Part shown: piece after piece, positions 53,301 through 55,443 of the stretch
How positions within the stretch are numbered: position 1 is the stretch's first letter
Layout: each line of letters starts with the position of its first letter
NCBI GenBank assembly: GCA_026419785.1
Contig: JAODTK010002965.1
Location: forward strand, 206,001-270,000
Length of the DNA: 64,000 nt
Direction of reading: 5' to 3'
Source of the DNA: Sclerodactyla briareus
Taxonomy: Eukaryota; Echinodermata; Holothuroidea; Dendrochirotida; Sclerodactylidae
Program-made: the position numbers and the translations under genes
Notes under the pieces: generated by a model
What the model was told of the DNA's origin: nothing
The model's database searches: none
What the model saw: only the letters and a program-made list of their open reading frames with translations

Positions 53301-55443
53301 GCTCCTCAAATGTGCAGGATTGTTATACACTTTTGGACACGCAATTGCATAAAGCAGTCAGTTTGCAATAAAACTATAGACAGCATATGTCTTTTCTACC
53401 ATTCCAAATTGCTACACGAATGTCTGACACTATTTCAAATGCTGTACATTACTGTTCTTAACATGTACAGTAACAACTAAGTCATATGAACATCAGTACA
53501 GAACTATATACATGTATAGCACCCCCTAACTCTTCAGTGACATTTTTCACACCTGCGGGTGATATGAGGAAAGAAAAAACTAAAACTGAATTCACAAAAT
53601 ACCTGAAAAGATTTTTTGCATATCAGCTGATTATGCCCCCATATGCCATTCCACCCTAAAACCCTGTGCACCCTGAACAAGGTACCACTAGTCCATGACA
53701 TCACTGATCAACCTAGAGGTTGTCTATCTGCGAGCTGCAATTCGATAGTGATAGGTGTTTTCTAGATTGCAATCTTGCCGCACGTCGGGTTCAAATTTCT
53801 TCGTGGACTCGGAGTTGAGTACAAAGTTCAGCTCTTCAATCATAAACAGTGCAGAAACTGCATACAGTGGGTTACGCTGTATGTTGTTTAAAATCACGGT
53901 AGACACTCAGCCTCTGATTCAAACTATTTCGTTTTGCGTTGCTCTGACTATGTAGTATCGGAGGATTCGCCATTATGATGTCACTGACCTGATTTAGGAG
54001 AATGTTTATTGAACAACAAAAAATTGACGTAAAACTTCATTTTTTCTGAGTTCTTTTTATACTTTCTCGAGTTGTTTTTATGAATGGCGATAAAAACAAG
54101 GGTGCCTCAGTCTTTTGCATTTAAAACCTCTGAAGACGTCATCGTAGAGGCAAAACCCCTCGCCTTCGGCTCAGGGTTTTAAGCTCCACGATGACGTCAT
54201 CATCGGTCTTAAATACACGAACGACCTCAGCACCCTCGTATTTATCCCCTAAAATGGAGGGTTAAAAAAGAGTGTGCCAATCGGAACAATAGCAGCTGTA
54301 TACTGAGAATTTTGTAGCTCTGGTAAATCAATTCAATGACACTTCAGAGGTTCTAAATTGACTGTTTACAAAGTACTCAGCCCAGATAGCAACCTTCGTA
54401 AATGTATTAAAACAAGGAGAGAAACAAGCAATTTAGTTTTACTGCAGGGGGTTTGGCAGCTAAACACTGTGAATGACACACTGAGATTATAATATCCATT
54501 AGCATCAGTGGCTCCGAGCTGATCTATGCAGCTTTGCAATCAGGCACCAGACTATGCTACAGTCTGACTGATAATGATTACAATTCTCTTGTCAAGCCTT
54601 ACATTTCAAGTAAATCTGGGAAGTTACTTTGCAAGGTTGTAGTGCATGATCCAACATGAGGTGAAGTGAACGAGTGAAGTTAGTTATCAGATTTTTGTGT
54701 CCAACAGAAGGGAAAAAGTTGGGTAACCCCCATAACTTTTATACACATAGGTAGCGTTGTCTGTGTCAATGTGAAATGGCCCAGAAACATGAGCGTTACT
54801 GTGTTTACTGCATTGCAGAAAACTCACGTGAAACCAAAAGCCTACTGAGTCTCTTTGACTATTTGTACCAAGTGGTTGGCACAGTTGTAGAGGGGGCCTT
54901 CCACCCGGGGAGACCGGGGTTTGATATCCTGGTCGGGTCATACCAAAGACTTCAAAATGGGTACCCGCTGGCCTCTCGCGGACGCTCAGCACAAGGGATT
55001 GGAGCAGGGACAAACAAGGGGTAGGCAATTTGCAAGTTGCTGTCTGCGTGTGAATACCCCCACCCCACATTAAGGTACCGCCAAAGAGGCATTGCCCTAT
55101 CCATGTACCTGGTGAGGGATTCGCAGCTATCAATAGGTGCAGTATCCAGGTCTGCTCCTTGTTGGGCTGATAGGGTTGATCTCTGCTCGGCAAGTATACC
55201 ATAAAAATATATATATAAAAAATGCAAGTAGACATGAACCCTGCTGTATCATACATAGATGGGCAGGATCAGTCATTGTTGTAATTACAGAATATAAATA
55301 TGATGACGATTCCTAACCCTGCTCCATTGTGAGCATATGACACAATGATTGACTAACCTGATCACCCTTGTGTGTGCCTTTAGGGTGAGGTCGAGGGTCC
55401 ATTCATCAGAGCTGGATGTGTAGATCTCAGCAACTTGATTAGA
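2557..55443 (-). CDS. WDR59: WDR59-like GATOR2 subunit, partial multi-exon gene (overall span)
   Basis: WDR59 is a subunit of GATOR2 (with WDR24, MIOS, SEH1L and SEC13), which relays amino-acid sufficiency to mTORC1 at the lysosome. Thirteen minus-strand exons were found in protein order: 55358-55443, 26494-26574, 24309-24346, 21493-21580, 18508-18630, 16667-16743, 14160-14319, 13145-13224, 12174-12443, 9952-10119, 8954-9022, 5393-5524 and 2557-2700. Each has AG/GT borders. The translated pieces follow vertebrate WDR59 from the propeller (HTRVI, VDTY, QVKWN, NGLDW, TGHED, QLVTWSRD) through the RWD domain to the YYKE segment. The first exons (Met start, WDIGAVQW-type blade) and the C-terminal zinc-binding exons are absent. 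Four spots break the frame, so the gene is either miscalled at single bases or decaying. The clean splice phases elsewhere favour a functional gene with assembly errors. Confidence 0.93.
3507..3944 (-). CDS. Unassigned open frame, 145 codons
   Basis: This is the longest open frame in the left third of the window and is more GC-rich than its surroundings. The predicted peptide has a proline patch (LVLPPPPRIEGEW) and a Trp-rich stretch (WVDDWYQQWD). I do not recognise a family. No splice sites or promoter were evident. It sits in a WDR59 intron on the same strand and may be a transposon remnant or a chance frame. Confidence 0.2.
   Translation of the reverse strand: MCSLPVHNPVRSRCYLPAATKTVPLDKLNLTFLSTMDGTCSLDGAALLVLPPPPRIEGEWSASGLIAWVDDWYQQWDCLLAVRYQERSLPHLTLYGIQAAILQSMACRVFVFDCNSPMSTFTSKWLFGFLGGGFLADTGGTHSIQ
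4550..4860 (-). mobile_element. tRNA-derived SINE, family A, copy 1
   Basis: Read on the minus strand, the element starts with a tRNA-like head (about 4857-4770) containing GGTAGAGCATCAGG and a perfect B box, GGTTCGATTCC. A body follows with the block TGCCAAAGAGGCATTGCC. The same head-plus-body order recurs at 34850-35168 (minus) and 54869-55190 (plus), which defines a dispersed family of about 310 bp. Sea urchins are known to carry tRNA-like SINEs, but I cannot assign this to a named family. Confidence 0.8.
5393..5524 (-). CDS. WDR59: WDR59 exon: TNIPFPKTCGARFC
   Basis: The acceptor TTGCTTTCCAG lies just before 5524. The best donor is GTAAGC after 5393 (132 nt, 44 codons, phase 0 at both ends); GTGTAG and GTAGTA, a few bases upstream, are alternatives. 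The peptide contains TYGSMYDTNIPFPK and CGARFC, matching vertebrate AYGSYQDANIPFPR and SGARFC. The 90-bp tandem array begins only about 20 bases beyond the acceptor. The likely branch point CTGAT therefore lies in its first repeat unit. Confidence 0.92.
5546..6066. repeat. 90-bp tandem repeat, about six copies
   Basis: The motif TGTTAATCAGGAGATAT recurs at 5546, 5636, 5726, 5816, 5906 and 5996, an exact 90-base spacing. Copies share the blocks ATAAAGCTCTCTCACTGGTC and CCATTAATGGATTAATGCAA with only a few percent differences. The array abuts the 3' splice site of the WDR59 exon at 5393-5524. Confidence 0.95.
6160..6905 (+). repeat. tRNA-like 87-bp tandem array, about eight to nine units
   Basis: Units start near GGTGGTAGTG at 6333, 6421, 6511, 6598, 6684, 6769 and 6856, after less regular units from 6160. 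Most contain TAGTGTAATGG, which fits the pol III A-box pattern TRGYNNANNNG. About 40 bases later they contain GGTTCAATTCC or GGTTCAATCCC, close to the B box. The unit therefore resembles a tRNA-derived sequence amplified in tandem. Acceptor-stem pairing is not obvious, so functional tRNA genes are unlikely. Confidence 0.8.
6906..8953. other. WDR59 intron with G-rich tracts
   Basis: No recognised gene. G-rich tracts occur at 7102-7157 (mixed G/T), 7362-7383 (about 22 uninterrupted Gs) and 8190-8210. An open frame of 92 codons at 7618-7896 on the plus strand has no recognised domain and is probably chance. Confidence 0.6.
8954..9022 (-). CDS. WDR59: WDR59 exon: end of RWD domain (GQPCIEACIKQ)
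   Basis: Acceptor TTTATTCCAG and donor GTAAGT frame a 69-nt, 23-codon exon. The peptide reads VETGQPCIEACIKQ followed by FSALMGGIV. Vertebrate WDR59 has VKRGQSCLEPCLRQLVSCLESFV at the same place, the last helix of the RWD domain. It joins the next exon (5393-5524) in phase 0. About nine residues expected between this exon and 9952-10119 (ILKDTALQK in vertebrates) were not found. Either a microexon was missed or the loop is shorter. Confidence 0.92.
9203..9541 (-). pseudogene. Non-LTR retrotransposon reverse-transcriptase fragment
   Basis: The minus-strand frame of 112 codons begins with LQDWSEKWLLNFHPE, a typical segment downstream of the catalytic motifs in CR1/L2-type reverse transcriptases. 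It ends with the characteristic tail HTWNSLPSVIQ. About 100 residues that should lie between the two are missing, so this is an internally deleted remnant. It lies inside a WDR59 intron. Confidence 0.75.
9863..9925 (-). pseudogene. Decayed partial copy of the WDR59 RWD exon
   Basis: This stretch repeats part of the exon at 9952-10119. CCTTCAGGGGGTATAC is identical to 10023-10038, and the following 40 bases match at roughly 70 percent (AAGATTATCATCAGTCCAG versus AAGATCAGCATCAGTTCAG). It sits 26 bases 3' of the exon in gene orientation and has no intact splice pair. Confidence 0.7.
9952..10119 (-). CDS. WDR59: WDR59 exon: RWD domain core
   Basis: Acceptor TTTCCTTCCAG and donor GTAATA delimit 168 nt (56 codons, phase 0 to 0). 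The peptide contains DKVNRTCLLICTNN, LMLIFPDVYPLKAIPQF and SITQDTLIK. The corresponding vertebrate segments are AADRSCTVSV, MLVKFPAQYPNNAAPSF and TMKAKLLK. The F-P-x-x-Y-P signature is the hallmark of RWD folds. A decayed partial duplicate lies immediately downstream. Confidence 0.95.
10372..10435 (+). repeat. tRNA-like element
   Basis: The sequence starts GGGGACTGTAGCTCAGTCAG and continues to a B-box-like GTTTGAACCC, the spacing of a tRNA head. The 3' part does not pair with the start, so this is a tRNA-derived repeat head and not a gene. A C-rich run follows at 10568-10582. Confidence 0.55.
11150..12063 (+). mobile_element. Dispersed composite repeat, near full-length copy
   Basis: The head (GCAAGGCGATTGCCCC and GTTGTGCGATCAGG) recurs at 14537 and, diverged, at 38700. 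The body carries paired blocks of the ATAAATTATGCAAATTAGAC type next to TGACCTCCAGTGA. The tail has GGAGGAATCCTGCTAACGAG, a (CA)n run and AAAGTGATCGCTAAGTCTC. The tail recurs at 16200-16330 (diverged), 21335-21450 and 30590-30700. No coding capacity is visible, so it is probably a non-autonomous element. Confidence 0.65.
12174..12443 (-). CDS. WDR59: WDR59 exon: linker and start of RWD
   Basis: Acceptor ATATTTTCAG and donor GTAGGT flank a 270-nt exon (90 codons, phase 0). It begins LCGVETPDILD, where vertebrates have LCANDILD. A Ser/Gly/Pro-rich linker follows. The end is LSLEQELERLTIPVPDVMVDK, which corresponds to the QTLQQEFSLINVQI start of the RWD domain. A degraded copy of its 5' half lies at 12499-12613. 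Confidence 0.93.
12499..12613 (-). pseudogene. Tandem decayed copy of the 5' half of the WDR59 linker exon
   Basis: The block GGTACCAGTACCGGATGAGA and most of the next 95 bases repeat positions 12330-12443, 170 bases away. The match includes the acceptor sequence TATTTTCAG. In the parental frame the copy reads LDILDMHQTTSDDSE and then a stop. It has an in-frame stop and small indels and no matching donor, so it appears to be a dead exon duplicate that keeps a 3' splice site. Confidence 0.85.
12715..12995. repeat. 20-bp minisatellite (TGTCCAACCATGTAGCC)
   Basis: About 13 degenerate units of TGTCCAACCATGTAGCCTTA are arranged head to tail in the intron between the exons at 12174-12443 and 13145-13224. 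On the minus strand they happen to leave an open frame rich in TWLD and GHKAT, a by-product of the repeat. Confidence 0.9.
13145..13224 (-). CDS. WDR59: WDR59 exon: last propeller blade (QLVTWSRD)
   Basis: Acceptor TTCTCCCAG and donor GTAGGT enclose 80 nt. With two bases completing a split Cys codon, the peptide reads ASDYQLVTWSRDKKLFVWRV then EPHIQR. Vertebrates have KDYQLVTWSRDQTLRMWRVD and SQMQR. Phase matches both neighbours exactly (1 on entry, 0 on exit). This is the strongest single match in the window. Confidence 0.97.
13225..14159. other. WDR59 intron
   Basis: Two related pieces with ACAACTGTTACCATAGCAAC occur near 13620 and 13885, suggesting a small duplicated repeat. A T-run followed by a G-run lies at 14002-14022. 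No gene was seen. Confidence 0.55.
14160..14319 (-). CDS. WDR59: WDR59 exon: PFGDG..TGHED..WRK blade
   Basis: Acceptor TCTTGACAG before 14319 and donor GTAAGC after 14160 give 160 nt (53 codons plus one base). It reads PFGDGILTLMLPQ, MLFLWSQSNLS, VFSFTGHEDNILDFAWRK. Vertebrates have PFSNGLVTVMVPQ, LLLWNVFDLN and VHTFVGHDDVVLEFQWRK. The open frame continues past the donor to 14086, but the phase requires the donor at 14159. Confidence 0.95.
14520..16330 (+). repeat. Dispersed-repeat cluster (composite repeat family)
   Basis: A head copy at 14537-14760 (CAAGGCGACCGCCCCAGTGT and TTACAAGGCATTTGATG) matches 11160-11390. From about 15000 a second copy of the body carries the GCATAAATTATGCAAAT and TTCATGAGGATTC motifs. 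It ends in a (GGACAGAC)n-type stretch at 16240-16280 and ACAAAGTGACCACTATGTCT. No gene was seen. Confidence 0.6.
16667..16743 (-). CDS. WDR59: WDR59 exon: SPLWRIRYA blade
   Basis: Acceptor TTTTTGTTGCAG and donor GTAAGC define 77 nt. The peptide is WDIADSGKLKDGL then RTESPLWRIRYA, against vertebrate WDYRQPRKYLNIL and PCQVPVWKARYT. It joins the next exon (14160-14319) in phase 0. On the 5' side the frame needs one extra base: the upstream exon ends in phase 0, but this one begins with AT TGG. One base has probably been lost here, or the upstream exon is off by one. Confidence 0.88.
17225..17700 (+). mobile_element. SINE-like element, family B, copy 1
   Basis: The head has GGGATCAGTGACGCTTTGCA and a B-box-like GGTTCAGATTCC. 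The body has GGGTGAGGTCTTGATCA, GCGGGTATTTGCAACGTCC, GTGAGCAGTCA and GAGCAGGTTGGGATTGATTA, ending GAGCCTGGACATAGCTTCTT. The same order appears on the minus strand at 20835-21290. Confidence 0.8.
17701..18085. other. Intron, no recognised content
   Basis: AT-rich sequence with an 85-codon chance frame on the minus strand (17707-17964). I see no motif or repeat that I can name. Confidence 0.5.
18090..18360. repeat. 20-bp minisatellite (ACCCAATCGAGTGATC)
   Basis: About a dozen degenerate units of ATCTACCCAATCGAGTGATC run head to tail, ending about 150 bases from the WDR59 exon at 18508-18630. Confidence 0.85.
18508..18630 (-). CDS. WDR59: WDR59 exon: NGLDWSPTEENHLATAAQD blade, with in-frame TAA
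   Basis: Acceptor ATTTTGCAG and donor GTGAGC delimit 123 nt (41 codons, phase 0). The N-terminal part, KGNRLSQCIYAH, aligns with vertebrate KPSTAVEYLAAH. The C-terminal part, NGLDWSPTEENHLATAAQD then GTAK, aligns with HGLDWHPDSEHILATSSQD and NSVK. Between them the same frame contains a TAA at 18583-18585 and two extra codons. If six bases were inserted by error, an LKIN reading (compare LSKIH) could be restored. A true nonsense change cannot be excluded. Confidence 0.88.
18640..20110. other. WDR59 intron, unassigned
   Basis: No recognisable exon or named repeat. Short frames at 18767-18970 and 19811-20083 have no known similarity. A piece at 20015-20045 (AACCAGAAAGCCAAAAGGCT) resembles the start of the direct repeat at 38434 and 39480. 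Confidence 0.5.
20114..20173. repeat. Short near-perfect hairpin
   Basis: Two 24-base arms (20114-20137 and 20150-20173) built on GCTCTCTCTCGCCTACACTC pair with a single mismatch, around a 12-base loop. It lies within a WDR59 intron. It may be a foldback element or a structured RNA segment. Confidence 0.9.
20230..20470 (+). repeat. Single dispersed copy of the satellite monomer
   Basis: The blocks TTGACCTCAGATGATCTTTG, CAATAGGGAACATGTACTCA, TCATGGGGAAC and AGCTCAATCCATCCAGATGG appear in the same order as in the units of the 39.7-47.4 kb array. Confidence 0.8.
20835..21290 (-). mobile_element. SINE-like element, family B, copy 2
   Basis: This is the reverse complement of the element at 17225-17700. 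It has a GGTTCAAATCC B box near 21225 and the blocks GGTGAGGTCTTGGTCTTCAC, GAGCAGTCACTTGAACTG and GAGCAGGTTGGGATTGG. The last 30 bases (20800-20830) read GATTTGATTTGATTT, a simple tail typical of SINE 3' ends. Confidence 0.8.
21335..21455 (+). repeat. Composite-repeat tail with (CA)n
   Basis: GGAGGAATCCTGCTAATGGG is followed by mixed ACACAC runs to 21423 and then a tail like that of the copy at 11150-12063. Confidence 0.7.
21493..21580 (-). CDS. WDR59: WDR59 exon: QVKWNKKNGDIIATVHEGGI blade, one base short
   Basis: Acceptor CTCCTTTCAG precedes 21580 and donor GTATCA follows 21493 (88 nt). It reads QVKWNKKNGDIIATVHEGGI then RLWDKR, against vertebrate QVKWNKKNANCLATSHDGDV and RIWDKR. The preceding microexon leaves one base (G). 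With it the exon opens GCT GGT GCC (AGA, as in vertebrate AGASQVKWN) and must then lose a base before CAA. This points to a one-base deletion at 21568-21571. Using a cryptic AG (GGCAAG) ahead of TCAAATGG would keep frame but drop four to five residues. Confidence 0.93.
21778..22137 (+). mobile_element. Left arm of a large inverted repeat
   Basis: AT-rich arm with TATTATCAGGAAGAAATATA, AATATGTTTCGATGGAGAAA, AATAAGTTTCCCAATG and TTTCATTTGCAACAAATAAT in order. The reverse complement of 23087-23660 has the same blocks in the same order. Together with a core of about 950 bp, the two arms form a structure of about 1.9 kb resembling a DNA transposon with long terminal inverted repeats. Confidence 0.85.
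22138..23086. other. Core between the inverted-repeat arms
   Basis: The core is less AT-rich than the arms. It has frames of 77-98 codons on both strands (22163-22396, 22237-22530, 22547-22843), none recognised as a transposase. A nested palindrome (ATGGCACAGAATGTTAGACA and its near-complement) lies at 22822-22935. It may be the remnant of an element's coding region or an unrelated filler. Confidence 0.45.
23087..23660 (-). mobile_element. Right arm of the large inverted repeat
   Basis: This is the reverse complement of the left arm (21778-22137). It is about 200 bp longer because of extra 25-35-bp degenerate units with GTTGCAAACA and AATATATTTTT. It faces the left arm across the core. Confidence 0.85.
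24309..24346 (-). CDS. WDR59: WDR59 38-nt microexon (EPKKPCMEFSAI)
   Basis: Acceptor TTGTTTCAATCAG and donor GTGAGT flank only 38 nt. One base completes the Arg codon left by the exon at 26494-26574. Twelve codons follow, EPKKPCMEFSAI, and one base is carried to the next exon. Vertebrate WDR59 has DTRKPTVALSAV at this position, so length and pattern fit. It is too short to be seen by ordinary open-frame methods. Confidence 0.9.
24347..26493. other. WDR59 intron
   Basis: No recognised exon. Frames at 24005-24262, 24699-24950 and 25718-25999 lack known similarity. The minus frame at 25718-25999 contains VTIDDGFDSEVFDRIL, which I cannot place. T-run at 26050-26060. Confidence 0.5.
26494..26574 (-). 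CDS. WDR59: WDR59 exon: DLNWSGFDPFLLATCSVDTY blade
   Basis: Acceptor CTATTCACAG and donor GTAAAC enclose 81 nt. The first base completes a Ser codon with the AG of the exon at 55358-55443, giving VIS then DLNW, exactly as in vertebrate VISDLDW. It continues SGFDPFLLATCSVDTYTYLW, against vertebrate FEPDLLVTSSVDTYIYIW. The upstream exon lies 28.8 kb away. Confidence 0.96.
26966..27170 (+). pseudogene. LINE reverse-transcriptase fragment (LVRPYLEYSVQV)
   Basis: FLDKDIVVRLFKQLVRPYLE then YSVQV, after a stop ASIENIQWRAAKSI, and in another frame YEERLRRLGL. This series is typical of the C-terminal part of CR1/L2-type reverse transcriptases (LVRPxLEYxxxVW, IExVQRRATKLI, YEERLRxLGL). A stop and a frame change show it is dead. 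Confidence 0.85.
27171..28480 (+). repeat. Diverged dispersed repeat, 27.4-28.4 kb
   Basis: A GC-rich start (27415-27460, Arg/Gly-rich on the minus strand) is followed by four or so diverged units. Each contains CACCAAACTTGGTAGGTGGG or a variant, GACTATATTGGTCCTGAA, GTGAAGGTCA and AATTTGCATAATT. Unit length is roughly 115-240 bp. Confidence 0.6.
28765..28870 (+). pseudogene. LINE C-terminal fragment (VNEWNSLP)
   Basis: VNEWNSLPLKIL and, after a one-base change of frame, SKRVIAFKNYLEPFSR match the common end of CR1-like ORF2 proteins (WNSLPxxIV..S..V..FK..L). It could belong to the same insertion as 26966-27170, disrupted by the 27.2-28.5 kb repeat. Confidence 0.7.
28871..30115. other. Intronic stretch, nothing recognised
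   Basis: Moderately C-rich on the plus strand between 29040 and 29950, with overlapping frames of 70-90 codons and no recognised family. Might be a decayed element. Confidence 0.45.
30120..30720 (+). mobile_element. Composite dispersed repeat, 3' part
   Basis: ATAAATTATGCAATTAGACT, CATTATGCAAATTACATTT, GTTTTGGAGAAATCCTGCTG, a (CA)n run at 30630-30682 and AAAGTGATCGCTAGTCTCTT follow the same order as at 11600-12060. Confidence 0.75.
30721..32090. other. Intronic stretch with a G/C-run hairpin
   Basis: A run of about 12 Gs, eight Ts, four As, a short spacer and about 11 Cs at 31284-31323 can fold back on itself. A G14 run lies at 32090-32104. No gene was recognised. Confidence 0.6.
32105..34200 (+). 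repeat. Diverged satellite-related units, 32.1-34.2 kb
   Basis: About six diverged units relate to the 39.7-47.4 kb array: GACCTTTGACCTGACCCCAA at about 32960, GGGTTCCTATACTCCTCATA at about 33150, and ACTCATTATGGGGAACCCAT at about 34110. A non-repeat segment at 32330-32755 carries a 111-codon plus-strand frame (32413-32748) of unknown nature. Confidence 0.75.
34850..35168 (-). mobile_element. tRNA-derived SINE, family A, copy 2
   Basis: It shares GGCAATGCCTCTTTGGC, CAATCACACGCAGACGGCAA and the tRNA-like head (TCTCCGGGTGGAAGGCTAAC) with the copies at 4550 and 54869. The B box is degraded (GGGTTGAATCCC on the minus strand). Confidence 0.8.
35169..35829. other. Intron between SINE and nested frame
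   Basis: No repeat recognised. On the minus strand 35740-35845 stays open in one frame (ITGFPLDVFFSSSQTE), so the coding region at 35830-36931 might extend to here if a further frame shift exists. Confidence 0.4.
35830..36931 (-). CDS. Nested intronless reading frame, about 365 codons, four one-base shifts
   Basis: The minus strand starts with an ATG at 36929-36931 and reads MTAKRVSQHRVLGYNTPSEL, then an Arg-rich, coiled-coil-like stretch (RRKVFDRVSQRSE) and MYGERLRSRNYSKRV. It continues in the next frame as RRREDLVERLKSSRQPPH and FSVAEFFEDVLAKVEEG, then EAPGILEWNEPSLMMREVSP, then RSVDINNLSQNGKNVRYSR and finally SSVDDLDQTVAKEAFL with a TAA at 35830. Each of four shifts (near 36613, 36399, 36178, 35892) needs removal of one base. 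The corrected length (1098 nt) is exactly 366 codons. The product is basic at the N end, Ser-rich and polar later, with no membrane segment. I do not recognise the family. It lies wholly inside the 28.8-kb WDR59 intron on the same strand. Confidence 0.62.
36932..38430. other. Intron, no recognised content
   Basis: Small open frames on both strands without known similarity. A short G-rich run occurs near 37957. Nothing else seen. Confidence 0.5.
38434..38640 (+). repeat. Direct repeat, copy 1 (about 200 bp)
   Basis: GGCTTAGTGATTCCTTGACT, GGGAGAGGAGCTCATCATGG and AATAGGGTTCCTATACTCTT are shared with 39480-39690 at about 95 percent identity, 1045 bases apart. Confidence 0.9.
38690..39478 (+). 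mobile_element. Composite dispersed repeat between the direct repeats
   Basis: The head (TGCGTGATCAGTGG), body (AATTATGCAAATTAGACACA, ATGACCTCCAGTGACC) and tail (CATTTTGGAGAAATCCTGGT) follow the order of the copy at 11150-12063, but the (CA)n tail is absent. It is flanked by the direct repeats at 38434 and 39480. Confidence 0.7.
39480..39690 (+). repeat. Direct repeat, copy 2, joining the satellite
   Basis: Near-identical to 38434-38640. Its 3' part (CAATAGGGTTCCTATACTC, CTACACAC) is already satellite sequence, so the large array begins within it. Confidence 0.9.
39691..47400 (+). repeat. Satellite array, unit about 310 bp, about 25 units
   Basis: Units run: GACTTTGACCTCTGGTGACC, ACCTCTGACCTGACCCC, AACAATAGGGTTCATGTACT, CATCATGGGGAACACACATA, CCAAGTATGAGCTTCATCCA, GGTGGGGTCGAGTTATCG, TTCACAAGCC, CTTTTCACAAATTTCC, CACCCCCGACCTATACC, TACTCCCCATAAGAAAGCT, ACCAACCATTCTGGACTTAT. 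Spacing of the ACCTGACCCC block is mostly 300-320, with some shortened units of about 210-250 (near 41215, 43055, 43913, 45722). Open frames here are by-products. Indels between units are very frequent. Confidence 0.95.
41321..41377. repeat. T-run of 57 bases inside the satellite
   Basis: A nearly uninterrupted run of T with one C at 41342 interrupts one satellite unit between GTTTAGAG and ATGTGTTCACAGCC. It could be an inserted poly(A) tail on the minus strand or an assembly artefact. Confidence 0.9.
47401..49260. other. Intron with simple repeats
   Basis: Two small (CA)-rich patches lie at 47430-47455 and 47520-47535. A G18 run lies at 48661-48678. An A-run is at 49050-49060 and a C-run at 48832-48843. 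No gene was recognised. Confidence 0.6.
49262..49722 (-). CDS. Candidate coding segment, unassigned
   Basis: Unusually GC-rich for this window. The minus frame beginning with ATG at 49719 reads EEKLLVRKVENIILCKDPVD and DDEAEGIQAEVSSRMEDVH (72 codons, stop at 49501). A shifted frame continues TCVLPDCRKPLATGG, CLLRKSKSDLPSVDGLRRCL. The acidic middle and lack of repeats look like coding sequence with a frame error. The plus strand also has open frames, so strand is not certain. No family recognised. Confidence 0.3.
49990..52160 (-). other. Low-repeat interval with scattered open frames
   Basis: Several minus-strand frames are open here: 50586-50948 (120 codons, Leu/Ile-rich), 51318-51602 and 51754-52155 (133 codons, with VEAAFLKGHVLCNLKKHLHA). 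Another stretch near 50130-50320 reads AIHREAIILWKSLAETETW. The third frame faintly recalls the AFLxG..LKKxLxGL pattern of copia-type reverse transcriptases, but the match is too weak to call. It could be exons of an unknown gene or a decayed transposon. Confidence 0.3.
52161..54080. other. Intron, no recognised gene
   Basis: Positions 52985-53080 resemble the CATGACTGCATAGATTCCTC tail also present at 31481 and 47459. Frames at 52507-52758 and 53724-53906 show no known similarity. Confidence 0.5.
54085..54250. mobile_element. Foldback (MITE-like) palindrome with CRE-type sites
   Basis: Two arms of about 80 bases meet at CGCCTTCGGC (54161-54170). The left arm reads GCGATAAAAACAAGGGTGCC, GCATTTAAAACC, AGACGTCATCGTAGAGG. 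The right arm's reverse complement reads GGGATAAATACGAGGGTGCT, GTATTTAAGACC, TGACGTCATCGTGGAG. The whole could form a long hairpin. It contains the perfect octamer TGACGTCA (54192-54199), the CREB/ATF consensus, plus a near copy in the left arm. Confidence 0.9.
54869..55190 (+). mobile_element. tRNA-derived SINE, family A, copy 3
   Basis: The head on the plus strand has TGGCACAGTTG (a perfect A-box pattern), GGGGCCTTCCACCCGGGGAG and GGTTTGATATCC, then GGTCGGGTCATACCAAAGAC. The body has ACGCTCAGCACAAGGGATTG, TGTCTGCGTGTGAATACCCC and GCCAAAGAGGCATTGCCCTA. Its 3' end is about 165 bases from the WDR59 exon at 55358. Confidence 0.85.
55358..55443 (-). CDS. WDR59: WDR59 exon: SNQVAEIY..KAHTRVI (most 5' exon found)
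   Basis: Acceptor CCAATGTAG before 55443 and donor GTTAGT after 55358 give 86 nt. It reads SNQVAEIYTSSSDEW then LDLTLKAHTRVI. Vertebrate WDR59 has SNQRVDLYKWKDGSGEV and TTLQGHTRVI. The two leftover bases (AG) join T of the exon at 26574 to make Ser, restoring VISDLNW. Exons upstream of this one (Met start and the WDIGAVQW blade) were not found up to 64000. Confidence 0.93.

Noticed and set aside
54687-55256. 189-codon minus-strand frame
   Set aside because: Overlaps the family A SINE (54869-55190) in antisense; no family recognised and no splice evidence.
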